64,000 bases of DNA from Lanius collurio (lineage: Eukaryota > Chordata > Aves > Passeriformes > Laniidae), in the NCBI GenBank assembly GCA_020086605.1, contig JACBWW010000050.1, positions 3,221,516 to 3,285,515 of the forward strand, written 5' to 3'. Positions 1-12,139 of the stretch are shown piece by piece. Numbering within the stretch: the stretch's first letter is position 1; every line of letters begins with the position of its first letter. The notes under the pieces were generated by a model that did no database searches, was not told the origin of the DNA, and saw nothing but the letters and a program-made list of their open reading frames with translations. The position numbers and the translations under genes were made by a program.

Positions 1-694
1 AGACATCAACAGAAATTTTGTTCATTTCTTATTTTGAAAATGAAGGGAATTGGTAAGAGATTATTGTGAAGTAACAGGATCATGTGTATACCCAGATAAC
101 CTCCTCATTACAGTCAGAATAATTGGAATAATTAAACTTAATCATTAAATGAGAGATGGGCATAGGGTTCCTTGATTTCTGACAAGCAGAGAGAACTGCT
201 GCAGACTCCCTGAAATCTACTTTTTCCTATACAGTATCTGTATGAGGTGCTTAAGAAATGGTCAAATACACTAAAAAGCAGTAAATAGAAGACTGAAATT
301 TATGTTTGGATTATTTTTGTGTACTGTGCTGTCTTTTCACTGTCTGGCCTTCATGGTTATGACCCATCTGTGACCAGATAAATACTCTCTGCTGTCCGTG
401 CTGTATTGATCTGAATCCGAGGGGGCAACCAAAGGTGAATTCCAGTCTCCCAACAATAGGAATAAACTGGATCACTGTACAAAAGTAGAGTTTCTTGTGG
501 TGGCTCACACGTTGCCCCCACAGGTCCCAGTGCCACTCGGGGGTGGCAGCAGGACCCTCCCTTGTGCTGTGTGTGCAGCTCTCTGGGCAGTGGGGCTTTG
601 GGAAGCCGGGTGCAGAACTCGCTGCAGCCTGAGCATGCTGGTGTGCCTGGGAGTGGGAGACACAGGAGGAGCTGCTGGGCACCTCTAGAAACTC

Positions 695-840
695 CAGCAA
701 GAGTCCAGCAAGGGCCAGTGAGGATTTGAAGGTACTGGAACATCTTTCCTGTCAGGGAAGCTGGGACTGTTCAGCCTGGAGCAGAAGAGGCTCAAGGGGA
801 TCTCATCAGTGTGTGTACATACCTGGAGGGAGGTTGGAAA
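695..840 (+). repeat. CR1 LINE fragment, 5' part of a split copy
   Basis: Contains the avian CR1 hallmark CTGTTCAGCCTGGAGCAGAA and the CATACCTGGAGGGAGG segment in the + orientation. It stops exactly where the LTR at 841 begins, and the same element resumes at 1649. The 5' limit is approximate. Confidence 0.85.
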
Positions 841-1648
841 TGTTATAAATGAAATGTCAATTAAATCGAATTAATAATTTGCGTGAGCCAAATTATTAAT
901 ATAAAAACAAACAGAATTTATTTTAATCCAATTGACAATCTTAATAAGCCACTATAAAGGAAAGCAGGGCCAAGCCCAGGTTCTTGACTCTGGGTGACAC
1001 ATACACAGCTCTGACCACCAGCAGTTCAGAGAGGTAAGTGCACACCTTTGAGGTGTTTGAGTCTGGTTTTTATACTGTTTTTCTTGCTTCTGGCTAGGAA
1101 ATCCTTTGTCCTTTTCATTTTTGATGGTCCTCTGGTGCAGTGATCAGGGATCCATTTAGATGTTGATGTGTCCAAGGATTCTCTTTGTATTTCGGTTGAT
1201 GTTTTCCAGTAACTCATCTTAGCGTTTCTGGTAAAGGACCTGTTCAGATGATGATTTTTCCGAGAAATCCTTATATGATTAGAATGAAGTGTCTTAAGCA
1301 AGAGGTCCACTCATCAGCAGTGTCCAGGGAGTAACAGATCCTATCTCTTACTCCTTTCAGATGGAAAGGATTCCCTAGCTGGGTAGGATGAACTCATAGT
1401 AAGTTGATGGGTCAGATGGATATCTGACTGAGGTCATTTCTCCTCTGGGTTTGCCTTTACTTCTTATGCTAATTTACACCTTCTTTGAGCAAGATGCCAG
1501 GAAACATGCCAAGGTGTACTTTAAACACAACATATTTGAACATATATACAAGTTACAATCTGCTATATTTCACATTCTATATTTCACATTCATAACTTAT
1601 TTTGATATACAACTTTAATTCCTTATGAATTTGGACTTATCTATAACA
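841..1648 (-). mobile_element. Solo LTR of an endogenous retrovirus, nested in CR1
   Basis: An 808-base element bounded by TGTTATA and TATAACA. It has a second, diverged copy at 29716-30567, which fixes both ends. On the minus strand it carries a TATAAAAA box (revcomp of 1067-1074) and, about 150 bases downstream, AATAAA (revcomp of 917-922), the order expected of a U3-R-U5 unit. It lacks internal viral sequence and any coding region. Its flanks GAAA and TAAA may be a 4-bp target duplication with one change. Confidence 0.82.
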
Positions 1649-1917
1649 TAAAGAAGCCAGAGCTCTCCTCAGTGGTGCCCAGCCAGAGGCACACAGGCTG
1701 TGGGCACACAGGAGGCCCCATCAGAAGTTACAGAGAAACTCCTTCACTGTGAGGGGGAGCCAGGACAGGCTGCCCAGGGGGATCGTGGAGTCCTCACCAT
1801 CAGAGACATTCAAAAGCTGCTTGGACGTGGTTCAGGACAACAAGCCCTGCCCTGCCAAGGCAGGCTGGACCAAATGACCTCCAGAGGTCCCTTCCCAGTC
1901 AAAGATTCGTGATTCTT
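1649..1917 (+). repeat. CR1 LINE fragment, 3' part of a split copy
   Basis: Continues the CR1 interrupted at 840: TCTCCTCAGTGGTGCCCAG, CTTCACTGTGAGGG, GGCTGCCCAGGG, GGACCAAATGACCTCCAGAG, ending in the degenerate tail ATTCGTGATTCTT. Typical avian CR1 3' region in the + orientation. Confidence 0.9.
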
Positions 1918-4363
1918 GTCCTTCCAGTATTTTTCTTCATTACTTCATCCAAAGTTGCATTAAAGGCTTCTAGCAATAAGCTCGGATACTGACAGCCCAT
2001 TCTAAGCCTAGACTTAAACCTGCTTTTAGTTCTGTGTAGTGTCCCTGTGTGCTGCATTGCCTCTCCTTGAAACCAGGAAGGGCTGAGGGTGATCTGTATC
2101 TCCTTGTACCCCCTGTATCAGCATCTCTGCCTGGCTTTTGCCCGTGCTTCATCCCGCAGCACTCGCAGTGCTCACCGCCTGCTGTGGCAGCCCTGGGGGC
2201 TCAGCAGACACCTGCATGGATGCAGCTTCAGCAGCTGTCTTCAGTGTCTCACACACTCTGAAGGAGTCAGCTAAGAACTGGAGATGAGGAGGAATTTTAA
2301 AGGAAATTTGTGTAAAAATCAGGAATGAAATAGATAAAAGTGTTACAGGCACTGATAAACTGGCCTTATCTAACTTCTTTTAGTGTAGTGTTAATGGCAT
2401 CATCATAAATGCTTGATTATTCTGACTGAGGCAGGCACAAAACCTGTGTGCATGTATTTTACTCTTTTTCCCAAACTGTCAGACAGGCCTTCATCTTCTG
2501 CCAGGCACTGTTTCCTTAGTCTGGAGTAAAGATTACATCTTGTTGAAAAGTGATTTTGATCTTTCATGCTCCCACAGAGCCAGAGTCTTTGGTCTGGTGG
2601 TCTGATGTCAATGTTGAGTGGTGCAAAGGGCTCTCAGGTCAACAGAACCACTGGCTTTTGGATTTTGTATAAAGAGAATTGAGAAGAGTGCTCTCTGATG
2701 GAATCTAAATAGTCCTGGAAGATGAGCAGTTGAAAAAACTATGTACTTCGAAAAAATAAAGTTCCATTGCAGCAAAGAAAAAGGTAAAGGTGGTGTTGTC
2801 ACAGGAAGTGTAAAAGTGAGGTGTCCAGGATATCAAATGATTGCTGAATTGTCAGGGAGTGGCTCTGGGATGTAACTGTGTTGGGATGGAAACATTGCAC
2901 CTTGCACTGGGCCTTGCTCAAGTGTTTCTGCCTGGATTATTGGAAGAACTCCATTGTTTAAGAAAATGAGGGACAGGAGTTTCCTTTTTGAAGAAACAAT
3001 CTGTGCACTTTAACAACTACAAGCTTAAGGAGCTTTTAAAAGACAATATATTGGCAATTCTTTATCTGCATACTGCTGCAAGGCATTTCCTCCTTGTTAA
3101 AATCAGTGTCACTGCATTGGATAAACCTGCAGCATTTTCTCTTTTTATTAATGTTTTGCTAGCAGCAGGCAGTACCAGATGCCAAAGGTCAGGGAGTGCT
3201 GGCAGGGTGTAGCTAAAGAGTTTGACTGGAATTCTGTCTTAGACCCAGCTTGTAAAGGACAAGTCAAGCAACTCCAGCAAACGAGACTTGAACCGGTTGC
3301 ATTGATCTTGTTATCTTTTGATGGCAAAAGTAGGCCTAATGTCAGAATTTGTAAATAGGTGTTGAAAGAACCCCTGACCAAACAGACCTCTGCTTGGTCA
3401 ATAGTGCTATAGGAAACTTATCTTCTAAGGCCCAGGGGTTTTTTTTAAAGATTTGGGCTTTTTTAAGAATTATTATATTTTGGGGGTTTTGTACTTCTTG
3501 TAGTGAAATTCTAGGCACTTGTTAAAAGTCGAAGCAAGTTTTGGAGCACCAACAATTGGGGTAAATAAGTAGGAGTCGAGGGGTCAAATACATCACTTTT
3601 TCCATTTCCTGTGGAGTTTCACATGAATTTTCCACGACCATTTCATACTGGGGCAGTTAAGTATTGTTTGTCAGAAACAGGCCTGAACCTTTCCTCTTGC
3701 TTCTGGAAACTGCCCTGAGTTGGTGGCAGAGTCAGAAATATTGAATGTCAAATTGCAGACTGATTACAAGAACATTTTTTCTGGTCTTTACAAATATATT
3801 TGTGCCTTTACCAGAGGAGACATAATCAGAAACCTAATCTAAAAATCAGCAAACCAGAAGGAACTTGGACAAAATTATTCACTACATGGATGAATCTGTT
3901 GGTTACTTTTTAGTGTTTGTCAGTTTTACAAACTGATTGTTTGTCAGGTAGTGCCTGTGCACATATCAGAGGAAAAGGTGCAATGGTCCTGAACAAACTG
4001 GGTAATCTGGCTTTTATTTGGGCTCATCTATCCTCGTGTCCTCCAGAGAGCCAGCCTTGTGGAGTACCAGCCATTAAAAACCAGATCAAACCTCTGACAA
4101 AATCCAGTGCTTAAACAACTGTCTCCAACATTTAACAAAAGAATGCTTGAAATCTTATCTGCTAAAGATGACACTGATGCCATGAAGATTTTTTGCCTTT
4201 TCTTTTATACCCCTGTTATACCTCCTTACAATTTCTTCATTCTTAGTGCTTTTTGCCTCCGTTCTTGGCCTTGTTTGTTCAGCTGGGAGACTCAGCATTT
4301 TAGAAGCTCTGTAGGCAGGGGTCAGAGTGCCCCAGACCCCAAGGTCCTGTCCAGAACACATTC

Positions 4364-4620
4364 TGTAAACTGAGATAGAACCATCCAGGGGAAGGTTCCT
4401 CGGGAAGGGGGGCTCACTCAAGCCTCTCATTGGGGAATTTTTGATAGATCTGCTAATTAGTAACACCTATAATGTGATACCAGATCTTTTGGGGGTGTGC
4501 ATTGTGGTGTGCATGGAGGTGCATTGGACCTGGACGTGGTGCACCGAAGGATCCTTACAATAAATACCAAGGTAAAATCCCTTTTTCCCTTATAACCATG
4601 TTTGAGTCTTGATTTTAACA
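4364..4620 (+). mobile_element. Solo LTR, sense to the gene, with AATAAA
   Basis: Resembles an ERVL-like songbird LTR as I recall it: TCATTGGGGAATTTTTGATAG, then ATAATGTGATACCAGATC, a CATTGTGGTGTGCATGGAGG stretch, then CCTTACAATAAATACC and the U5 end CTTGATTTTAACA. The polyadenylation signal AATAAA lies near 4559-4564, some 60 bases before the 3' end. The 5' end (TGTAAACTGAGA) is uncertain and I see no clean target duplication. No internal viral genes accompany it. Confidence 0.62.
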
Positions 4621-5210
4621 CCAGGAAAAGGCATCAACATGACCCAATTAAAGCCCCAAACATGGTAAAATAGAAATTGAAATACTGTGTGCCAACAGAT
4701 GCATTGTGTGGGGAGAAGAACCACACCCAAATCCCATCAGTGGGGTACAGAGTGCCCCATCTCTTGTGGGAGATCAGGGAGCTCCCAAGCTGAGGGCTTA
4801 AGAGTAACTCTGAATTCACAGCATTGCATGCCAGTAGTAAAACATCAAGCCTGCTACATTCAGAAGCTGACCTCTTGCCTAGTAGAACAAATAGTGTTTT
4901 TCTTCTGTCAGCAGCCTTCAGAGAGGATATGGCAGAGTGAGGAGAATAAATTATGGATCAGTAGCATAGGGGAGAGAGAGAGTGTGTACAGAACGGGGGA
5001 GGGAGAGGAAAACAAACCACAAAGATAGTAAAGGTCATGGGTATCTTTTGTTTTTCAGAACAAGAGAGTTTATGCAGAACTGTTTTGTGTCTGATCTAAT
5101 TTTGTTGTGATTTTTTTCGGGAAAAATGTCATCTCCTCTGTTGCTGATTGATGGCTCAACCCTGCTGAGGGCTGAGCTGTTTCTGTCTTACCTCTGTGTC
5201 TGCTACAGTA

Positions 5211-5670
5211 CAAGAATCCCAGAATGGTTTGGTTTGGAGGAGACCTTAAAGACCATCCAATTCCACCCCTGCCATGGGCAGGGACACCTTCCACTAGACC
5301 AGGTTGCTCCAGCCTGGCCTTGGACATTTCCAGGGATGTTGCAAACACAGCTTCTCTGGGCAAACTATGCCAGGGCCTCCCCACCCTCACAGGAAGGAAT
5401 TTCTTCCCTATATTCCATCTAACCCTGCTCTGTGTGAGTGTGAAGCTGTTCCCCCTTGTTCTGCCCTTTCAGGGCCTGATGCAGAGGCCCTGTCCAGCTT
5501 CCTTGTGGCCCCTTCAGATACTGGGACGTGCTGTGAGGTCTCCACACAACCTTCTCCAGGCTGAAGAGCCACACCTTTCTCAGCCTGGCTCCACAGGGCA
5601 GGAGCTCTTGTCTTCATATCCACTTCCTGGCATCCTCTGGACTTGCTCCAGCAGTTCTTTCTCCTTCTTA
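5211..5670 (-). repeat. CR1 LINE fragment
   Basis: Inverted CR1: on the + strand it begins AGAATCCCAGAATGGTTTGG (complement of the CR1 3' tail), continues with CCATGGGCAGGGACACCTTC and CAGGGCCTCCCCACCCTCAC, and reaches CCTTCTCCAGGCTGAAGAG. Open frames across it on both strands are not genes. Confidence 0.92.
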
Positions 5671-5949
5671 AGAGGATCATCACAACACATCACTGGGTTT
5701 TTATAGCTGCCTACAGAATAGCATTGACATAGGTATTAGTATTATTCTCAGACCCCCTTTTCCTTCTACACAGTCTTTAAGAGCCATGGAATTGTCATTT
5801 TCTGTCATTCAAGTCTACCTTGTCCAGCATCTTGTAGTTAAAAACTCTCAGCAGTAGCTTCTGAGAGGGTTAAAAACCTCATGTTGGACAGATGGTCAAT
5901 ATGTCCTCCTCATCTTGCTCCTAAGTAGTTTTAAGATTGATTCAAGCTT

Positions 5950-6245
5950 TGAGAGAAACTGTCTGTCAGGATGACAGGAAATGGCTTCAAGTTGGGCCAG
6001 GGCAGGTTTAGATGAGATATTGGGGAATTTTTTTCCCCTGGAAGGATGATGAGGCACTGGAGCAGACTGTCCAGGGCTGTGATGAAGTCACCATCCTTGA
6101 AAGTGCTGGAGAAAGGCGTGGATGTGGCACTTGAGGACATGATTTAGTGGTGAACACAGCAATGCTGGGCTGTCAGTTGGACTCGCTCTTTCTTAAAGGT
6201 CTCTCCCAGTCTTACTGGGAGTCTCTGTGATTCTGTGAAATACTT
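5950..6245 (+). repeat. CR1 LINE fragment, older subfamily
   Basis: Segments GGAAATGGCTTCAAGTTG, GGCAGGTTTAGATGAGATAT, GTCACCATCCTTGAAAGTG and ACATGATTTAGTGGTGAACA are the avian CR1 3' region, ending TCTGTGATTCTGTGAAA. It belongs to a different subfamily from the copies at 10355 and 14128. Confidence 0.9.
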
Positions 6246-7899
6246 TGACAGCCTTCCAAAGTGAGCAGCACTTCCCATTTCCTTGGCAGTCGTGTGGGTG
6301 ATGCAACAGTTCCTACCAAGCTCCTGGCTAGTGCAGTCCTGCTGGTGATGTCTGCAAAAGCAGCAGAGTTGCAGTCCCACGAGCTTTTTAACAGTTTGAG
6401 AGCTGTTTAGAAGGGATAGGTATATTTGCATTCCTGGTATAAAAAGGGGCACGCTGCAGATGTTTCTGAGGATCCTGTCTTGGGAGTTCTCAAAATTTGG
6501 CCACTGCCTGGTCAGACACAGCCTGAGAAGAACGAGATGTAATTCTTAAAAATTATATGAGAGAAGAGAGACTGTGATACTGAATTTAGCTCCAGATGTG
6601 ACCTGCCAGGGCTGCTCAGATACAAACTATTGATCTGGCCCTGTGTCCAGGAAGCCTTCTGCTCCTTCTGCTTGTTTTGTCCAAAGAGCAATAAGTACAG
6701 CAAAGTTCAGCTGACCAGGGTATTTACAGAATTTACCTAAATCCTGTGTTCATTTTCACTGTATTCATGTGTAACTGTTAAAAGACTAAAGAATAATCCT
6801 CTGTTTTTTTCTCAGTTTCTGTTTCTCTGTTAATTACTACTCTCTGAGTGTTAGATGCTCTCAGTTGAATAAAAGCTAATGATGATTGAGAGAAAATGTA
6901 TTTCTAGACAAGAGCTGAACTGCAAGGTATGTGTTACAAAAATGCTACAGGAGAACTGAGCATAACCCAGACATCATCTTTTATTTTATGTCTTTAAAAG
7001 GAAGAGCTGTTGTTTTTTGGGGTTTTTTTTCCAAATACTGATTAATAGGGAACCTTAGTTTTTCCTGGATCACACATTCTACTTGGAGGGTTATAATATG
7101 TATGGGAAACGAGGAGAGGGAAGGGATTGATGATGTGTATAAGATGTGTTGGCACAGTGTGCTGTGGGATGGCCCTGAGAGCAGGAATTTGGGAGGACAT
7201 CAGTAACAACAGGGAACAGAGCTACGTGCAAGTTGTGCAGATCCTTTCAAACCCAGGCTGACTGACCTCATCACTTCTGTGTATTCTGTATTTTCTGCCT
7301 GTTTGTGATTGTGTGTTAGAGGGTTTAAAGTTATTGTTCATATTCTTGTGTGTGTGTAACTGCACAGAACCACAAAGAAATTTAAGGAACAAAATGAAAA
7401 ATATGCCAAAACCCTGTTCCTTCAGCAAACACTTGGGGGCTGAAACAATGTCATAATGTCAGTAACCTGCAGTTGGCAAGTCAGTGGTTAAATTTATGGC
7501 TTTTCAGGATTGGGAGATGGTTTATTGAGGGTACTTCCAACTCCAGGTATCAGCAGAAGGTGTGTTTTCACATCCTGGTTAGAGAAGTGGTGAATGTCTG
7601 CGTTGGCCTAGGAATTTTTACTTTCCATACAACACATGGAAAAGTTTCAATATGTAATCCTTCAGAAGCACAACACACCAGATTTCCAGGGCATGGTAAT
7701 TTTAGTCGGTGAAAGCCCATTCTGATTTTTTTTTCCTTTTTCTTCCTTTCCCTAGTACTCTGGATCTGGCTTTTTTTAGCTAGTGGGGAGGTGAAGTACA
7801 GGGCAGGACAATGTGATGCAAAATCAGCTGTTTCAGCCCCACCAGAGATGTAGACCTTTTAAATGGGCCAGACAGGTGAACTTGAACTGAGTCTCCAGC

Positions 7900-7990
7900 A
7901 CAGAGAATCCCAGACTGGTTTGTGTTGGAAGGGACCTTAAAGCTCATCTCTTTCCAACCCCCTGCCATGGGTAGCAATACCTTTCCCCTA
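7900..7990 (-). repeat. CR1 LINE 3' end fragment
   Basis: Short inverted CR1 end: AGAATCCCAGACTGGTTTGT, GGAAGGGACCTTAAAGCTCA, CCCCCTGCCATGGGTAGCAA. Severely 5' truncated, as most CR1 insertions are. Confidence 0.85.
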
Positions 7991-10354
7991 GAAACTGCAA
8001 ATCATATTTTTGTGTGTAAACACATGTGGTAAAACCCAGCTTGAATGAGTGTAAGGTTGGAGGTGAAGTAGAGATGAAAATTGCCTGCTCATGTGCATAA
8101 TGATATATTCTTGATCACACCTAGGTCTGTCATTTGGGGCTGTTTTCTTCCTGGGATCTCTACCTGGAATGGTGCATATCTAATGAGCTGCTTTATTTTT
8201 CTTTTTTCTCACTATTTTTGCTTTGTGTAACCCTGTGCTGCCTTGCTAGACACCATTCAGATCAGGATTTGAGGCTGGAGTTATTCTTCTCCTATTTGGC
8301 ATTTGTGCAGCACTCATCACTACAGTATTTCAGTGCTTCAGATGTTAATTGATTTTCATAATGCCCCACTGAGATGGGGAATTATTATTAACCAGGGAAA
8401 TGCAGCACAAGGAGATTGAGGTCAGAAATGCTGCTCAGTTTGAATGCCAGGTTTGAGACACCTGTTAGCCAGTCCATCATTTATTTACTCCTGACATTAT
8501 ACCTGTGAATTCCTCTAATTGCAGCTGTAATTCTGCATCTCTCCATATTCAGGCAGGAGCTGTAGTGCAGGCAGCTGTACAGGAAGGAAAATTTGGCTGA
8601 CTGCTTTTGGATTTTTTTTCATTAGGGGTGTGCCTGCTTTCATAAAAGTAATTTTGGGCAAAAGTAGGGCAAGCATTGAGTCTCAACACAGCATTGAGAT
8701 GTTAGCCCCAAGAGATTTCTCTTTCTTAATAAATTCTTCTGGCTGATACAGTGCTTATTCTCCAGTTCTTGGAACACAGGAAGCAAGGCTCTACCTCCAG
8801 GAGTCTCTTTTGCTCCCCAGTTGTAGTTCATCACCAGAGTGGGTCCTCTTGTGACAACAAATGAGTAGAGGTTCTTTTAGGACTGTGTGCTCTTAATTAA
8901 AAAACAATTCCTGAGGTACCTGCAGAAAGATTGCCCTGTATTTCTTAATTGTGATTGCCTGTGTACCCTTAATTTTCTTTTTAACATTTATTCAACAGAA
9001 AGAGTTTTCTCTTTTGTTTTGTTTCTGGGTTGATCTGCCTTCTGGCATCAGCTGCCCATATTCTGCAGCTTCTTGATAGCTGGGAATGGCAGGAGTGTCA
9101 GGGAGTCAGCATTGCAGTACAGTTGCTCCACTGCAGAAATTCAGCTGTTCCAGAAGAGAGACAACTCGAGGCAGAGCTCGTTCAGTAGCGTGGCAGCTGT
9201 CATAGCATTGACACGTGAAGATAATTCTTTTCCTCAGTAGAATATTTTCTCTGAGTTGGCAGCACTGAAATGAATTTTAGAAGTAAGATCAATAGAACCC
9301 TGAACACCTTGATAGCCATCTCACCATAGGTTTTTTTCCTGATTAACTAATCATGACTTTCAGAGGAATAAAAATGGTCTGAAAACCTAAATTAAGGTGT
9401 CTGTGAACTCATGTGCTTTGGTACTTGAGAACAGTGATGTCAACAAACTCTACCTGGAAAAAGATAGAAAGTTACCTGAGTATTTCTGATATATTTTAGG
9501 TAGTTCTGTACTGGTCTTCTCTCCAGACTAATGCCTTGCTTTTCTTACATTGTGGCTTTATCATATTCAAAGGGAGATTGTCTTTTGAGAAGGAGTTAAT
9601 TCTCCAGTTGTAGCATGCAAATCTTACTTTGGGCCCATTTAATTGTTTTCCTCTAGGTGTTTTAGAAGCATCTCTTGTTATTAGGGCTGAAGGAACACTG
9701 TTTCAGACTCCTTTTAACTCAGTACAAGTTACTGAGCACTTGGGCCTTGACACAGATATTTTTGGCCCTTCCTTGGGCATCCTCCTTGTGAACTTCTGTG
9801 TGCTCAGTTTCATGTTGGCTTCCCTGATTGGGACAAGAGATGTGCTGGGCAGTCAAGCACCTTGTCTCAGCTTGACCAGAAAACTTTGTGTGTGCTGAGT
9901 GTCGTGGGCTTCCTGGAACTTCCCCTGGATCTTCTCATGTTCATGCTGAAAAATGTGTGTAACAGATTCCTGTGATGCTGCTGGTAGATCCTAAATGTTC
10001 TTTCAGGCATTTTCTCACTGGTCAGCTGGATCTGGGAGGCAGACTGCAGTTATCCAGCCTCTCTGGTATTTGGAAGCCATGTAGATGGAAATAATCATTA
10101 AAGAAGTCTGATTAGAGAAGTGCCTGTTATGAAACTTCTGTTATTAGTCTGTGTTTTGTTGCTTGTGATTCAGGCAGTGGGGTTAGCTCTGGTTGCTGGT
10201 AGTTGCACAGTGCTTAGATGTCCTGAGCATAATCAGAATAACATGGTGAAAGCATAAAAAGTGGTTATTTCCTCCAGTGGTACCAGTTGGCATAATAAAA
10301 ACATCACCTTTCTTTGTAAGCTTTCCTTTTCATGGCACATAAAATATACCTGGC

Positions 10355-10795
10355 ATTTTAGAGGGCTGGAGCACCTCTCCTGTGAGGAAAGGCTGGATGA
10401 GAAGCTGGAGCTGTTCAGCCTGGAGAAGGCTCCAGGGAGACCTCAGAGCCCCTTCCTGTGCCTTAAGGGGCTCCCAAAGAGCTGAAGAGGGACTTTGGGG
10501 AAGGGCCTGGAATAACAGGACAAGGGGGAATGGCTCCCCACTGCCAGGGCAGGGGCAGATGGGATATTAGGAAGAAGTCCTACCCTGTGAGGGTGGTGAG
10601 GCCCTGGCACAGGTTGCCCAGAGCAGCTGTGGCTGCCCCATCCCTGCATCTCTGGAAGTGTTCAAGGCCAGGTTTGGTGAGGTTTGGAACGAGCTGGTCT
10701 AGAGGAAGGTGTCCCTGCCCATGGCAGGGAGTGGAATTGGATGAGCTTTGGGGTCCTCTCCATCCCAAACCATTCTGGGGTTCTGTGACTTTACA
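10355..10795 (+). repeat. CR1 LINE fragment, well preserved
   Basis: A complete CR1 3' region from GGCTGGAGCACCTCTCCTGT through TGTTCAGCCTGGAGAAGG, GTTGCCCAGAGCAGCTGTGG and CCATGGCAGGGAGTGG to CCATTCTGGGGTTCTGTGA. It is very similar to 14781-15152, so both belong to one relatively recent subfamily. Confidence 0.95.
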
Positions 10796-11664
10796 AAACA
10801 CAGCTCATGTTGCTTTCTGGTACTGGAGATATTCATGTCAAGCAAGGGGAAAGCCACAGTTTAGATCACTGAACATTAGAATATAGAAATTAATGATAGC
10901 CAGGAGTCAGAGAAGCCATCAGCTTTAGGGAGAAAACACAAAGTGATGTTTAAGCTTCTTGCATCCATCTCCTGAGCTGCCCTGAAGGGGAATGGAGGAA
11001 TTCAGTGGTGGGTTTGCATCTCTGGGGCAGCCCAGTCCACCCCAGAGGGATTCCTTGGAGTGTTTGGCTCCAGATGGATCCAAAAGGGAGCTGCAGTTGG
11101 GAATTGCTGCAGACTTCTGCCAGGCAGCTGCTTTACTGTGTGGCACAGGCTCACTACAGTCTCTCTGTAGAGACTTTATGGAATTAGAAAACCACCTAAA
11201 TTCGGGAGATTACCTGGTTGCTGCCTCCAGCAGGTGTAAAGAAGCATTTTTATGGAGGACCCTGGTTAACAAGACACAATCTGAGAGTTTAGAAGCTTTT
11301 CTGTGACAGAAATACTCTGTTTTCAAGGGGAAAGTTATCTGTAAGGGATTTATATTCCAAGTTACAGGAGAGGGTTTTGTTGGTTTTTCCTTTAGGATTA
11401 CAGAGGTAATGGAGAAAAGCACCATTTGACATTTGCCATCCTAAAGGTACAGCTCACTGGAACCTGAAGATAATAAACTGTTGTAGTTCCAGCTCTGACA
11501 TTTTGGTACAACTTCCTCATCCACACAGTGGTGCCCCTCAGGTCTGTTTGCAGTGGTCAGTGAGTCCACCTTCTTACAGAAATTCTTCATGAGTTTTTAA
11601 TTAACACCTTTTATTCATACACATTTCAAATTAGGAGCTTTAAGCTTGCAAGACAGAGACAGCC

Positions 11665-11682
11665 TTTTTTTTTTTTTTTTTT
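11665..11682 (+). repeat. T18 homopolymer
   Basis: An uninterrupted run of 18 T, followed after AATTG by a second T run. Low-complexity sequence about 340 bases before the arginine-finger exon. Confidence 0.9.
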
Positions 11683-12025
11683 AATTGTTTTTTTTTCTAC
11701 TGCCAGAGCAATTTGGTGAGTATGTGATCAGTGGTAAAAACACACCAACAATTCAACAACTGATCATTTCCTCAGAGTTCTGAAGTTAAACCTTAAGCCT
11801 GCAGGACAGAAAACATGCCATGTTGCTCTTGTTAAACTGCCAAACTATAACTGCATAAGAGACTACAAAGGATTTTCAGTTTCTTCTCAGAGTGTTTTTG
11901 GAGAAGTCAGTAAAGCAGTTATCTAATTATCTGTGTTGAGTACACATTGTATTTTCTATTATGTTACTTCTGGTTACATTCTTGCTGGGTTAAAGTGTCA
12001 GCATTTTTCTCCTTTTTTTTTACAG

Positions 12026-12139
12026 GATTCTGCCCAAGAGAGTGTCATTAAACGAGATATCCATCGTACATATCCAGCACATGATTATTTTAAGGATACA
12101 GAAGGAGATGGTCAGGAATCTCTGTACAAAATCTGTAAG
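12026..12139 (+). CDS. RABGAP1L: RABGAP1L internal exon, TBC domain with arginine finger
   Basis: This exon encodes 38 residues beginning DSAQESVIKRDIHR and ending QESLYKICK. It follows a strong pyrimidine tract with TACAG and ends at AAG|GTACAG, in phase 0 at both ends. The segment I-K-R-D-I-H-R is the TBC motif IxxDxxR; its last arginine (codon 12065-12067) is the arginine finger that completes the active site of the bound Rab GTPase in this family. YPAHDYF is the conserved stretch after it. The residues fit RABGAP1L better than RABGAP1 as I remember them (AHDYFKDT, then GDGQESLYKICK). The known protein stimulates GTP hydrolysis by Rab GTPases on endosomal membranes. All residues expected for catalysis in this exon are present. 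The preceding TBC exon is not in the window. Confidence 0.95.

Larger units (their letters stand above)
1..12025 (+). other. RABGAP1L intron (3' part), repeats only
   Basis: No host exon was recognised here; the intron preceding the arginine-finger exon is at least 12 kb. It holds a CR1 split by a solo LTR (695-1917), a sense-oriented LTR (4364-4620) and CR1 pieces at 5211-5670, 5950-6245, 7900-7990 and 10355-10795. A T18 run starts at 11665. The stretches 1-690, 1920-4360, 4620-5210, 6250-7900, 8000-10350 and 10800-11660 show nothing I can name. Confidence 0.7.

Noticed and set aside
1..12025. The preceding TBC exon (with the RxxxW motif)
   Set aside because: No matching exon was recognised; presumably upstream of the window.
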